The position numbers and the translations under genes were made by a program. Source: Actinomycetota bacterium (GTDB lineage Bacteria; Actinomycetota; Thermoleophilia; Solirubrobacterales; Solirubrobacteraceae). Taken from it: DNA of 64,000 nucleotides. The first letter of the stretch is position 1; each line of letters opens with the position of its first letter. The notes beneath the pieces were generated by a model. It was not told the DNA's origin. It did no database searches and was given only the letters and a program-made list of their open reading frames with translations. The stretch is taken from contig VAWY01000126.1 in assembly GCA_005888335.1 (NCBI GenBank), positions 62,001 through 126,000 of the forward strand. The letters run 5' to 3'. Below, one piece after another: positions 16,243 to 24,970 of the stretch.

Positions 16243-16310
16243 GCGTTACCTCCGAGGGAGATGATGGGTACCGCTAACGATGACGCCTACGCATCATGGC
16301 GCCTTCCCGA

Positions 16311-17885
16311 TCAGACGGGCACCACGCCGTGGCGCTTCCACGGCCGCTCGACGCGCTTGCCCTCCGCCATCTCCAGGGCCCGGATGATCGTCGGGCGCGT
16401 CTCGCGCGGGTCGATGACGTCGTCGACCATCGCGTTCTTCGCGGCGATGTAGACGTCGATGATCTTGCGGTAGTTGGCGATCAGCTCGGCTTTCTTGGCC
16501 GCCGGGTCGTCCGCCGCCTCGACCTGCTTGCGGAAGACGATCTCCACGGCGCCCTCGGCGCCCATCACGCTGATCTCGGCGGTCGGCCAGGCGACGATGA
16601 GGTCGGGCTCGTAGGCGCGGCCGTTCATGACGTAGTAGCCCGCGCCGTACGCCTTGCGCAGCACCACCGTGACCTTGGGCACCGTCGCGTTGGCCACGGC
16701 GTAGAGCATCTTGGCGCCGTGGCGGATGATCCCCGCCTGCTCGACCTTGGTGCCGACCATGAAGCCCGGCACGTCCATCAGGAAGACGAGCGGGATGCCG
16801 AAGGCGTTGCACAGGTTGACGAAGCGCGCCGCCTTGTCGGCCGAGTCGTTGTCGAGGATCCCGCCGAGGTGCTTGGGCTGGTTGGCGAGGATGCCGACCG
16901 GCCGGCCGCCGAAGCGAGCGAGGCAGGTGATGATCGTCCGCGCCCACTTGGGCTTGAGGTCGAAGTACCGCCCTTCGTCGACGATGCGCCGGATGACGTC
17001 GTACATGTCGTACGGCTTGCGGTTGGTCTCGGGCAGGACGTCGAGCAGCTCGTCGTCCATGCGGTCGACGGGGTCCGAGGTCGGGCGCGCGGGTGGCGGC
17101 TGCTCGCAGTGCGACGGGAAGAACGACAGGTACTCCCGGATCGCGGCGATGCACGCCTCGTCGTCGGGCACCTCGAGGTCGCCGACCCCGGAGATGCGGC
17201 AGTGGATGCGCGCGCCGCCCAGCTCCTCCTGCGTCACGTTCTCCCCCACCGCCGCGCGCACGAGGTGCGGGCCGGCCAGGGCCATCGAGCCGCGGCCCGA
17301 GACCATCGGCACGAAGTCGGCCAGCCCGGGGATGTACGCCGTCCCGGCGGCGCACGGGCCCATCAGCGCGGCGACCTGCGGGATGACGCCCGACGCGACG
17401 ACCTCCTCGCGGAACAGGTGCCCGCTGCCGGCGAACAGCGAGCCGACGGCCTCCTGGATGCGGGCGCCGGCGCTGTCGAGCAGCCAGACCATCGGGATCC
17501 GCTTGGTCAACGCGAGGTCGCGCAGCCGGGCGACCTTCTGCTCGCCGCTCATGCCCATCGAGCCGGCCATCACCGTGAAGTCGTAGGCGGCGCAGGCGAC
17601 CATCCGGCCGTCGACGCGGCCGTACCCGGTGATCACCCCGTCGGCGGGCGCCTCCTTGTCCTCCAGTCCGCGCACCGCGTAGTGGATGCCGGCGTGGATG
17701 CCCAGCTCGGTGAACTCGCCGCCGTCGTAGAGGAGGGCGAGGCGCTCGCGCGCGGTGAGCGCGCCCTTGCCGTGCTGCTGCTCGATCTTCGCCTCGCCGC
17801 CGCCGAGCCGGGCCTTGGCCCGCCGCTCGTGCAGGTCGTCGACGAGCGGGCGCAGGATCGAGGTCGGTTGCTCAGTCGAGGCCAT
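16311..17885 (-). CDS. Acyl-CoA carboxylase carboxyltransferase (beta) subunit
   Basis: A 524-residue protein with both crotonase-like halves of the family: LTARERLALLYDGGEFTELG and MSGEQKVARLRDLAL in the first, FGGRPVGILANQP and FLMDVPGFMVGTKVE in the second. The oxyanion-type glycines are in AYGAGYYVMNGRAY. At the position that separates PccB (Asp) from AccB (Ile) there is an aromatic Tyr, so the acyl substrate is uncertain and may be long or branched. It overlaps the arginase-fold gene by 14 bp. A free mini biotin carrier at 50849-51061 could be its partner, which is inferred. Confidence 0.88.
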   Translation of the reverse strand: MASTEQPTSILRPLVDDLHERRAKARLGGGEAKIEQQHGKGALTARERLALLYDGGEFTELGIHAGIHYAVRGLEDKEAPADGVITGYGRVDGRMVACAAYDFTVMAGSMGMSGEQKVARLRDLALTKRIPMVWLLDSAGARIQEAVGSLFAGSGHLFREEVVASGVIPQVAALMGPCAAGTAYIPGLADFVPMVSGRGSMALAGPHLVRAAVGENVTQEELGGARIHCRISGVGDLEVPDDEACIAAIREYLSFFPSHCEQPPPARPTSDPVDRMDDELLDVLPETNRKPYDMYDVIRRIVDEGRYFDLKPKWARTIITCLARFGGRPVGILANQPKHLGGILDNDSADKAARFVNLCNAFGIPLVFLMDVPGFMVGTKVEQAGIIRHGAKMLYAVANATVPKVTVVLRKAYGAGYYVMNGRAYEPDLIVAWPTAEISVMGAEGAVEIVFRKQVEAADDPAAKKAELIANYRKIIDVYIAAKNAMVDDVIDPRETRPTIIRALEMAEGKRVERPWKRHGVVPV

Positions 17886-18666
17886 TGGCGTCCTTTGGCA
17901 AGAGTGGTTCGATGAGGCCGGCGACGCGTGGAGCCTGGTCAGGCGCGTGCAGCGCGGTCACCTCCAGGCCAACGATCTCGCCGGCGTCGGCGACCGCGTC
18001 CAGCAGGTCGTAGAGCTTCTCCTCGGTCAGGCCGCCAGGGGCCGGGAACTCGGCGGGCATGAACTCGGGGTCGAGGACGTCGCAGTCGAGGTGGACGTAG
18101 GTGGGCGCGCCGTCGAGCGCGTTCTGCAGCGCGACGAGGGTCTCGAGCGTCGGGCCGATCACCGTCGCCGGCGAGCGCTCGAGCAGCGCGCGCTCGCCCT
18201 CGTCGAGGGCGCGGACGCCGCACAGCACGACGCGGGCGGGATCGATCGCGCCGAAGCCGCTGTCCCACGCACCGCACGCGCCGGCCAGCGGCATGCCGCC
18301 GAGGAAGCCCGACGGCGTCGTCTGCGGGGTGTTGAAGTCGCCGTGCGCGTCGAGCCACAGCACCTTGGCGTCGGGCCGGTGGCGCATCACGGTGGGCAGC
18401 GTGGCCAGCGCGATCGTGCAGTGGCCCGCGGTGAGGACCGGGAACGCGCCGGCGCTGAGCGCGTCGTCGACCTGCCCGCCGGCCTCGAGCAGGCACCCGC
18501 GCGCCGCGCGCAGGTCGTCGGCCCAGTCCTGCGCCCGCAGCTCGCCGAGCGTCCCGACCAGCCGCGGCTCGACGCCGAGCCGGTCGCCGACGGCGCGCGC
18601 CAGCTCCTCCGCGCCGCGCGAGGAGTCCGCGGTGCGGTCCGACGTGCGGCAGCGCAGCGCGGTCAC
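17872..18666 (-). CDS. Arginase/agmatinase/formiminoglutamase family protein
   Basis: About 264 residues from a GTG that overlaps the preceding TGA; a GTG four codons earlier (18678) is the alternative. Metal-binding motifs are all present: TAGHCTIA (His), LDAHGDFN (Asp-His-Asp), LDCDVLDP (Asp-Asp). The two-manganese centre is therefore probably intact, and the enzyme should be a ureohydrolase-type amidinohydrolase. The substrate is unknown. It sits between an enoyl-CoA hydratase and a carboxyltransferase in one minus-strand run, an unusual context for an arginase. Confidence 0.85.
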   Translation of the reverse strand: MTALRCRTSDRTADSSRGAEELARAVGDRLGVEPRLVGTLGELRAQDWADDLRAARGCLLEAGGQVDDALSAGAFPVLTAGHCTIALATLPTVMRHRPDAKVLWLDAHGDFNTPQTTPSGFLGGMPLAGACGAWDSGFGAIDPARVVLCGVRALDEGERALLERSPATVIGPTLETLVALQNALDGAPTYVHLDCDVLDPEFMPAEFPAPGGLTEEKLYDLLDAVADAGEIVGLEVTALHAPDQAPRVAGLIEPLLPKDANGLD

Positions 18667-18722
18667 CGCCCCTTCCACGCCGGCTCCCGCTTCTCGAAGA
18701 ACGCGCCACGCGCTTTTTTCAT
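18663..18722 (-). pseudogene. Remnant of a duplicated enoyl-CoA hydratase C-terminus
   Basis: A 19-codon frame, MKKARGAFFEKREPAWKGR, follows the hydratase with an ATGA overlap. It closely copies that protein's own last residues (GVRAFFEKREPQWRGR). The DNA of the two tails is also clearly related. This looks like the end left by a tandem duplication or by recombination between hydratase paralogues. It may now only couple translation of the hydratase and arginase-like genes. Confidence 0.7.
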
Positions 18723-19492
18723 CGGCCCCTCCACTGAGGCTCGCGCTTCTCGAAAAAAGCGCGCACGCCCTCGACCACGTCCTCCGTGCTCAGCGCCAGG
18801 CTCAGCTGGGCGTGCAGGAACTCGAGCGCGTCGGCGAAGGCCATGTCCTGCTGGCGGAACATCGCGTCCTTGCCCAGCCGCATGAGCACCGGCGACTTCG
18901 ACGCCAGCTTGGTCGCCCACTCGCGCACGGCGCCGTCGAACTGCGCGCCCGGGACGACCTTGTTGACGAGGCCCAGGCGCTCGGCCTCGCGAGCGTCGAT
19001 GCGCTCGCCGAGCAGCAGCAGCTCGTTGGTCTTCTTGCGCGGCACGTTGCGGTAGATGAGCGCCATGATCATGAACGGGAACACCCCGACGTTGATCTCC
19101 GGCGTGCCGAAGGTCGCGGTGTCCTTGGCGATCACCAGGTCGCACGAGAGCGCGATGCCGAGCGCGCCGGCCAGCACGTGCCCGTTCGCCGCGCACAGCG
19201 TCGGCTTGCCGAGCTCGCCGATCAGCCGGAACAGCTGGACGAAGCGCTCGGAGCCGAAGTGCTTGTGGACGAGCGGCACGTCGTCGCCGAAGCCGCCGAG
19301 GTTGGCGCCGGCGGAGAAGACGCGGTCGTGCGAGGAGGTCAGGACGACCGCGCGCACGTCGCCGTCGTCGCGGGCGCGGCTCAGCGCGCCGGTCAGGTCC
19401 TCCAGGAGCTCGTTGGAGAGCGAGTTGCGCGTCTCGGGGTCATCGAGCGTGATCGTCGCGACGCCGTCGTCGACCTCGTAGCGGACCTTCAA
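18719..19492 (-). CDS. Enoyl-CoA hydratase/isomerase family protein
   Basis: A 257-residue crotonase. The TTG start has a very strong AAGGAGG ribosome-binding site 7-8 bp upstream, which fixes the start. VFSAGANLGGFG and AANGHVLAGALGIALSCDL form the oxyanion hole and substrate loop; FGTPEINVGVFP follows. The C-terminal FFEKREPQWRGR is the usual family ending. The 16-bp operator motif lies 26 bp upstream, grouping it with the BKACE operon and the acyl-CoA dehydrogenase at 21.4 kb. Hydratase or isomerase activity cannot be separated from sequence alone. Confidence 0.88.
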   Translation of the reverse strand: MKVRYEVDDGVATITLDDPETRNSLSNELLEDLTGALSRARDDGDVRAVVLTSSHDRVFSAGANLGGFGDDVPLVHKHFGSERFVQLFRLIGELGKPTLCAANGHVLAGALGIALSCDLVIAKDTATFGTPEINVGVFPFMIMALIYRNVPRKKTNELLLLGERIDAREAERLGLVNKVVPGAQFDGAVREWATKLASKSPVLMRLGKDAMFRQQDMAFADALEFLHAQLSLALSTEDVVEGVRAFFEKREPQWRGR

Positions 19493-19517
19493 CTCGCGCC
19501 CTCCTTGAGTCGTGGGC

Positions 19518-19533
19518 AGTGGGACGTTCCACT
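19518..19533. promoter_or_regulatory. Candidate MerR operator at the enoyl-CoA hydratase operon
   Basis: AGTGGGACGTTCCACT, with arms AGTGG and CCACT, is the second copy of the AGTRGGAMGTYCYACT motif. It lies 26 bp upstream of the TTG start. Confidence 0.6.
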
Positions 19534-19611
19534 TGCCAGTATGCACGGCGCTCGGCATCCGGCCGGCGCCCTTGATGCCGAAGGGCTTCGTCCGGCCGCC
19601 CGAGACCAGGA

Positions 19612-21309
19612 TCAGCGCGGCGTGTAGGCCAGCCGCACGCGCACGTTGCCCCGCGTGCGGCGCAGCGCGCGGCGTGTCGCGCGGCCGAGGCGCAGCGTCG
19701 CCACGGCCGGGCGCCCGGCGCGGGCGGACGCGCCGGCGCTCGCGATCGTGCGCCTGCCGAGCACGAGGCGCGCGGCGAGGCGGCCGTCCGAGGGCGGCGT
19801 GTAGCCGACGCGCAGGCCGCGGCCGCGCACGAGCGCGCGCAGGCCCCCGAGCCGGCGCAGCTTGGCCTCGGCGGCGGCGATCGCGGCGCCGAGCGGCGCG
19901 AAGGCGACGGCCGGCGCGGCCACCGGCGCCGGGGCCGGGGCGGGCGCGGGCGGCGGGGGCGGCGGGAGCGGCGGCGCGACGACGACGGTGCGGGTCGTCG
20001 TGGCGCGCGCCCCGGCGACGTCGGTGACGGTGAGCTGCGCCGTGTACGTCCCGGCCGCGGCGTACGTGTACGTGAATGTCGCGCCCTGGCCGTCGGCGAC
20101 GCCGTCGCCGTCGACGTCCCAGGCGAACGAGGCCGGCGGGCCCGCCTCGTCGGTCGAGCCGCTGGCATCGAAGGTCACCGGATCGCCGGCGTGCGCGCCG
20201 GAGGTGGCGGTGAACGACGCGACGGGCGCCAGGTTGCCGGTCACGCAGGCGGCGAGCGCGCACAGGAACGTCGAGTCGTCGATGTTCCAGATCGGCGTGC
20301 CGGCCACGCCGAGCACGGGCCCGTCGGGGTTGAAGTAGTCGTCGTGGCCGCAGTCGATGTTCGACGCGAGCGCCCCCGGGCAGGCGGTGAGCATGCCGGC
20401 GGTCGGGATGCGCGCCCCGCCGTCCGGGTAGCACATGACGTCCACGGCGTCGAAGCAGTGCCCCGCGCCGGTCGAGTGCAGCGCGGTCCCCTGCACGGCG
20501 CCGAGGTTGTGCAGCAGCTCGTGCTCCGCGGTCGTCGCCGCGCTGATCCCGAAGCCCGGCGAGCCGTCGCCGAGCACGTACGCGAACAGACCGCCGTAGT
20601 TGGACCTGTTGGCGGCGCCGGCGGTGGGGTCCGTGCGCCGGGTGGCCACCCCCGTCACGCCGTCGCCCTTGTAGATGCCGTCGGCGAAGACGAGGAAGTC
20701 GCGCGTGCACGAGGGCCCCGGCGTCGACGGGATCGTGGGGCACGACGGGGTGCCGCTCGTCACCAGGGGCTTGAGGTCGCCGGTCAGCGTCGTCGTGTCG
20801 CTGGCCGAGTAGGCGGACGCGGGCCGCGGAAGCGTCACCGACTGGATGTCGAGGTAGTTGGCGCCGCACGAGGTGCCGACGTCGAAGCGGACCGTGCGCG
20901 CGCCGCCGGTGGCGTCGAGGAACGCGCCCTGGACGAGCTTGATCGCTGCCGCGATGACGTCCGCGTAGTGCTTGCCCGAGGCGAAGCTGTCGGGGACGTC
21001 GGCCGGGTGCGCGTAGACGACCTTGATCGCGTTGCCCGCGGCCGCCTGGTGGACGATGTCGTCGGCCGCGGTCGGCGCGCCGCACCACGTCGGGGCGAGC
21101 GGCGCGTCGGGGATCGCCGCCGCCGCGCGGGCCCGCGCGCGGCGCGCCTGCCGGCGCAGCCGCCGGTCGGCGTCGCGCGGGATGCGATCGCCGTGCGAGA
21201 CCACCCGCACTGCCGGCCGCTTGGGCGCCGGCCGGTGCGCCGAGGCGGGCGCCGCGCCGACGAGCGCCACGAGGGCGAGCAGGGCGAAGGCGAGGGCGGC
21301 GCGCGGCAT
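19612..21309 (-). CDS. Secreted putative metalloprotease-like protein with a PKD domain
   Basis: A 565-residue exported protein. A signal peptide covers residues 1-24. The central domain (about 75-365) holds AEHELLHNLGAVQ, an HExxH zinc site, followed by HSTGAGH and a DVMCYPD segment that looks like a metzincin Met-turn. Many cysteines suggest disulfides. A PKD domain follows (about 375-455: PVASFTATSGAHAGDPVTFDASGS). A proline run and a basic C-terminal domain with repeated Arg end the protein. Protease activity is inferred from the motif only. Confidence 0.75.
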   Translation of the reverse strand: MPRAALAFALLALVALVGAAPASAHRPAPKRPAVRVVSHGDRIPRDADRRLRRQARRARARAAAAIPDAPLAPTWCGAPTAADDIVHQAAAGNAIKVVYAHPADVPDSFASGKHYADVIAAAIKLVQGAFLDATGGARTVRFDVGTSCGANYLDIQSVTLPRPASAYSASDTTTLTGDLKPLVTSGTPSCPTIPSTPGPSCTRDFLVFADGIYKGDGVTGVATRRTDPTAGAANRSNYGGLFAYVLGDGSPGFGISAATTAEHELLHNLGAVQGTALHSTGAGHCFDAVDVMCYPDGGARIPTAGMLTACPGALASNIDCGHDDYFNPDGPVLGVAGTPIWNIDDSTFLCALAACVTGNLAPVASFTATSGAHAGDPVTFDASGSTDEAGPPASFAWDVDGDGVADGQGATFTYTYAAAGTYTAQLTVTDVAGARATTTRTVVVAPPLPPPPPPAPAPAPAPVAAPAVAFAPLGAAIAAAEAKLRRLGGLRALVRGRGLRVGYTPPSDGRLAARLVLGRRTIASAGASARAGRPAVATLRLGRATRRALRRTRGNVRVRLAYTPR

Positions 21310-21376
21310 CCCTCGACAAATCGGCGCAGCGTGCCAGCTCCTTGAGGCTGGTCAGCCAGACTTGAACAATGCTGGA

Positions 21377-21392
21377 AGTAGGAAGTCCTACT
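21377..21392. promoter_or_regulatory. Candidate MerR operator at the acyl-CoA dehydrogenase promoter
   Basis: AGTAGGAAGTCCTACT is a perfect palindrome of two 6-bp arms around AAGT, 17 bp upstream of the ATG. A TTGAAC (21362-21367) could be a -35 element, with CCTACT at the end of the palindrome as -10; the 19-bp spacer would be typical for MerR-controlled promoters. The promoter assignment is tentative. Confidence 0.6.
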
Positions 21393-21409
21393 GTCTACTC
21401 TTGCGGACC

Positions 21410-22627
21410 ATGACCAGCCCCGTGAGCGCCCCTGCCGACGCCGCCGCGCCGAGCGGCGTCCTCAAGCCCGACTACGCCGCCAAGCGCCGGCACCTCATCT
21501 TCACCGACGAGCACGAGCAGCTGCGCGAGTCGATCCGCAGCTTCGCGATCAAGGAGCTCGCGCCGCACGCGGAGGAGTGGGAGGAGACGACGTTCCCGGA
21601 CTGGGTCTTCCGGCGGATGGGCGAGCTGGGCCTGCTCGGGCTCGACAAGCCCGAGCGCTACGGCGGCCAGGGCGGCGACTACTACAGCTCGCTGGTCCTC
21701 GCCGAGGAGATCGTGCACGCGCGCTCAGGCGGCCTGGCCATGGGCGTCGCCGTGCACACCGACATGGCGATGCCGCCGATCCTCGCGTTCGGCACCGAGG
21801 AGCAGAAGCAGGCGTGGGTCGTGCCGGCGATCAAGGGCGAGAAGATCCTCTGCCTGGGGATCACCGAGCCCGACGCGGGCTCGGACGTGGCCGGCATCAA
21901 GACCCGCGCCGTGCGCGACGGCGACGAGTACGTCATCAACGGCTCGAAGACGTACATCACGAACGGGCATCGCGCCGACGTCATCGTGCTCGTGACGAAG
22001 ACCGATCCGGACGCCGGCTACGACGGTTTCACGCTGTTCCTCGTGCCGATGGACGCCCCCGGCGTCATCCGCGAGAAGAAGCTCGCCAAGCTCGGCATGC
22101 ACGCGAGCGACACCGCATTGCTCGCCTTCCAGGACGTCCGCGTGCCCGACACGGCGGTGCTCGGGCAGGTCGGCAAGGGCTTCTACCACATCATGTGGGA
22201 GCTCCAGGGCGAGCGCCTCATCGGCGCGGCGGGCTGCGTCGCCGGCGCCCAGCGCTGCTTCGACCAGACGCTCCAGTACGCCAAGGAGCGCACTGCGTTC
22301 GGGCGCCAGATCGGGCACTTCCAGGTCGTGCGTCACAAGTTCGCCGAGATGGCGACCAAGATCGAGTCCGCGCGGCAGATGGTCTACTCGACGGCCTGGC
22401 GCTTCCAGAACGGCGAGTACCCGGTGCGCGAGATCTCGATGGCCAAGCTCCACGCCGCGCGCGTGGCGGTCGAGGTCGCCGACGAGTGCATCCAGATCCA
22501 CGGCGGCGCGGGCTACATGAAGGAGTACGGCGTCGAGCGCGTCTGGCGCGACATGCGCCTGAACCGGATCGGCGCCGGCACCGACGAGATCATGCTCGAC
22601 GTGATCGGGCGGTCGTATGGCCTCTAA
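21410..22627 (+). CDS. Acyl-CoA dehydrogenase
   Basis: A 405-residue flavoprotein. The family landmarks run in order: FTDEHEQLRESIRSFAIKELAPHAEEWE, LGITEPDAGSDVAGIKTRAV (FAD/substrate signature), YVINGSKTYITNG, the ERTAFGRQIGHFQVVRHKFAEM helix, and the C-terminal QIHGGAGYMKEYGVERVWRDMR with IGAGTDEIM. It should catalyse alpha,beta-dehydrogenation of an acyl-CoA with electrons passed to ETF. It shares its operator with the enoyl-CoA hydratase and BKACE operons, so the three probably serve one degradation pathway. Confidence 0.93.
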   Translation: MTSPVSAPADAAAPSGVLKPDYAAKRRHLIFTDEHEQLRESIRSFAIKELAPHAEEWEETTFPDWVFRRMGELGLLGLDKPERYGGQGGDYYSSLVLAEEIVHARSGGLAMGVAVHTDMAMPPILAFGTEEQKQAWVVPAIKGEKILCLGITEPDAGSDVAGIKTRAVRDGDEYVINGSKTYITNGHRADVIVLVTKTDPDAGYDGFTLFLVPMDAPGVIREKKLAKLGMHASDTALLAFQDVRVPDTAVLGQVGKGFYHIMWELQGERLIGAAGCVAGAQRCFDQTLQYAKERTAFGRQIGHFQVVRHKFAEMATKIESARQMVYSTAWRFQNGEYPVREISMAKLHAARVAVEVADECIQIHGGAGYMKEYGVERVWRDMRLNRIGAGTDEIMLDVIGRSYGL

Positions 22628-22679
22628 GCCGAAGGCACAGAGGCCGTACGTGTGCCTGTAGCGCCGGGTCAGCGCCCTG

Positions 22680-22703
22680 GGCGGCCGGCTCGCGCCGGCC
22701 GCC
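22680..22703 (+). terminator. Strong GC hairpin after the acyl-CoA dehydrogenase
   Basis: GGCGGCCGGC pairs perfectly with GCCGGCCGCC around a TCGC loop, 52 bp after the stop codon. No U-tract follows, so this is a probable hairpin terminator of the T-less kind seen in high-GC actinobacteria. Confidence 0.6.
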
Positions 22704-22766
22704 AGGACGTTGCATCCTTGCCTGCGTGAGACGCCCGCCCGGCGACCGCGTTACGGTGCCCGGCGC

Positions 22767-23732
22767 ATGAGCGTCTCGGCGATCCCCGGCGCCTTCACGC
22801 GCCAGGAGTCCGTCTTTCGCGACCGGGTCTGTGCCGACCGCAGCACCGAGTTCCCCGCCGCCTCCGGGCGCTACCACCTCTACGTCTCCATGGCCTGCCC
22901 GTGGTCGCACCGCACGGTGATCGTCCGCCGGCTCAAGGGCCTCGAGGATGCGATCTCGATCTCCTACGCGCACCCTTATCGCGACGAGCGCGGCTGGGCG
23001 TTCCCGGGCGGCGAGTACGCCGACGAGCTCAACGGCTTCGCGTACCTCGCCGAGGCCTACGAGCGCACGCGCCCCGGCTACGACGGCCGGGTCACCGTCC
23101 CCGTGCTGTGGGACCGCGAGACCGGGCGCATCGTCTGCAACGAGTCCGCGGAGATCATCCGCATGTTCGGCCGCGAGTTCGACGCGTTCGCCGGCGATCC
23201 CGGCCTCGACCTCTACCCCGAGGACCTGCGCGCCGAGATCGACGAGCTCAACGCGTGGACCTACAGCGAGGTCAACAACGGCGTCTACCGCGCCGGCTTC
23301 GCCCGCTCGCAGGCCGCCTACGACGACGCCTTCGAGCGCCTCTTCACCGCGCTGTCACGGCTGGAGACGCTGCTCGGCGAGCGCCGCTACCTCGCCGGCG
23401 ACCGCCTCACCGAGGCCGACTGGCGCGTGTTCCCGACGCTCGCCCGCTTCGACGCCGTCTACTACGTGCACTTCCGCTGCAACGGCCGGCGGCTCGTCGA
23501 CCATCCGAACCTCTGGGCCTACGCACGCGAGCTCTACCAGCGCCCCGGGGTCGCGGAGACCGTGCGCTTCGACGAGATCAAGGAGCACTACTACACGACC
23601 CACGACGAGCTCAACCCGAAGCGCATCGTCCCGCTCGGCCCGCTCGATCAGGACTGGTGGGAGGCGCCGGCGAGGGCGGGAAGCAGCTCGCGCGCGCTCG
23701 CCTCCCCGAGCTCGAGCGAGCGCAGCAGGTAG
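22767..23732 (+). CDS. Glutathionyl/mycothiol-type hydroquinone reductase (Xi-class GST)
   Basis: A 321-residue GST of the Xi class. The catalytic cysteine is Cys44 in SMACPWSHRT. The core motifs VPVLWDRETGRIVCNESAEIIRMF and AWTYSEVNNGVYRAGFA agree with the EcYqjG family, which reduces thiol conjugates of hydroquinones. In actinobacteria mycothiol or another thiol may replace glutathione. The last 20 or so residues (Ser/Ala-rich) extend 85 bp into the convergent peptidase gene and probably form a loose tail. Confidence 0.88.
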   Translation: MSVSAIPGAFTRQESVFRDRVCADRSTEFPAASGRYHLYVSMACPWSHRTVIVRRLKGLEDAISISYAHPYRDERGWAFPGGEYADELNGFAYLAEAYERTRPGYDGRVTVPVLWDRETGRIVCNESAEIIRMFGREFDAFAGDPGLDLYPEDLRAEIDELNAWTYSEVNNGVYRAGFARSQAAYDDAFERLFTALSRLETLLGERRYLAGDRLTEADWRVFPTLARFDAVYYVHFRCNGRRLVDHPNLWAYARELYQRPGVAETVRFDEIKEHYYTTHDELNPKRIVPLGPLDQDWWEAPARAGSSSRALASPSSSERSR

Positions 23733-24970
23733 GACTCGTCGGGCGCGTGGATGCGGTCCGCGGGGACCGCGAAGCCCGAGACGACGGTCGGGATGCCGCG
23801 CGCCGCGAGGTCGGCGACGATCGGGATCGAGCCGCCCGAGCGGATGAACAGCGCGGGCGTGCCGCAGGCGCGCTCCATGGCCTGGCCGGCCGCGCGCAGC
23901 ACGGGGTCCTCGACGTCGAAGAGCGCCGAGTCGGCGCGGTGCTCCGAGAGCTCGACTTCGGCGCCCGGCGGCGCCGCGTCGCGCAGCAGGCGCTCGAGGA
24001 CGGGCGCCAGGTCGGCGGCGCGCTGGCGCGGCGCGAGGCGCAGGCTGACGGTGGCGACGGCGGTCGAGGGGATCACCGTGCGCGGCTCGCCGGTGACGAT
24101 CTCGTTGACGTCGAGTGAGGCGTCGGCCCAGTTGCGCTCGTAGAACTCGGCGCCCGCGCGCGGGTCTGCGGGCCGCGCGCCGACGTCGGCGAGGACCTGC
24201 TCGCCCGGCTTGAGCCGCGCCCACGACGCGCGCTCGGCGTCGGCCGGCGCGACGATCCCGGCGCGCAGCTCGTCGCGCACCCGCCCCCCGGGCGCCGGGA
24301 CGACCGCGGCGAGCATCGCGTGCAGGACGTGCGCGGCGTTGAGCGCCGCGCCGCCGTAGAGGCCCGAGTGCAGGTCGCGCTCGCCCGTACGCACGCGCAC
24401 GCGCAGGTGGACGAGCCCGCGCAGGCCGACGGTGACCGTCGGGACGCCCGGCTCCTCGCCGCCGCTGTCGAAGACGATCGCCGCGTCGGCGCCGCGCTCG
24501 TCGCCGGCCAGCCACCGCGCGACCGACCGGCCGCCCACCTCCTCCTCGCCCTCGACGAGCACGCGGACGTGGACGGGCAGCGCGCCGTCCCGGGCGAGCG
24601 CGCAGGCGACGTGCAGCAGCGGCAGGAAGTTGCCCTTGTCGTCGGAGGCGCCCCGGGCGTACAGGCGACCGTCGCGGACGGTCGGCTCGAAGGGCGGCGA
24701 CGTCCACGCGTCCGGCGCTCCGGGCGACTGGACGTCGTAGTGGCCGTAGATGAGGACGGTCGGCGCGGCGGGGTCGGCCGCGCGCAGCTCGCCGACGGCC
24801 AGCGGGTTGCCGCCGTCGATGGTGACCAGCCTCCCCTCCCCGCCCGCGCCGCGCACGCGCTCGACGACCCACGCGGCCGCGCGCTCGAGCTGCGCGGGAT
24901 CGCCCTCGCCGGTCGAGATCGACGGGATCCGCAGCCAGTCGACGAGCTCGTCGAGCAGCGCCTGGTTCAC
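23648..24970 (-). CDS. M20 family metallopeptidase (dipeptidase)
   Basis: A 440-residue protein with a GTG start. M20 metal-site motifs are present: LIYGHYDVQSPG (His, Asp), GASDDKGNFLP (bridging Asp), EGEEEVGG (catalytic Glu and metal Glu), and a C-terminal IHAPDESYLL (metal His). A lid dimerisation domain lies at about 190-310. Relatives are carnosinase-type Xaa dipeptidases, so it probably cleaves dipeptides in the cytoplasm. It converges on, and overlaps, the Xi-class GST gene. Confidence 0.9.
   Translation of the reverse strand: MNQALLDELVDWLRIPSISTGEGDPAQLERAAAWVVERVRGAGGEGRLVTIDGGNPLAVGELRAADPAAPTVLIYGHYDVQSPGAPDAWTSPPFEPTVRDGRLYARGASDDKGNFLPLLHVACALARDGALPVHVRVLVEGEEEVGGRSVARWLAGDERGADAAIVFDSGGEEPGVPTVTVGLRGLVHLRVRVRTGERDLHSGLYGGAALNAAHVLHAMLAAVVPAPGGRVRDELRAGIVAPADAERASWARLKPGEQVLADVGARPADPRAGAEFYERNWADASLDVNEIVTGEPRTVIPSTAVATVSLRLAPRQRAADLAPVLERLLRDAAPPGAEVELSEHRADSALFDVEDPVLRAAGQAMERACGTPALFIRSGGSIPIVADLAARGIPTVVSGFAVPADRIHAPDESYLLRSLELGEASARELLPALAGASHQS

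Noticed and set aside
18663..19196. A 177-codon frame overlapping the enoyl-CoA hydratase in another phase
   Set aside because: It is a shadow of the hydratase. Only its last 19 codons, after the hydratase stop, carry hydratase-like sequence, and these are described as a remnant.
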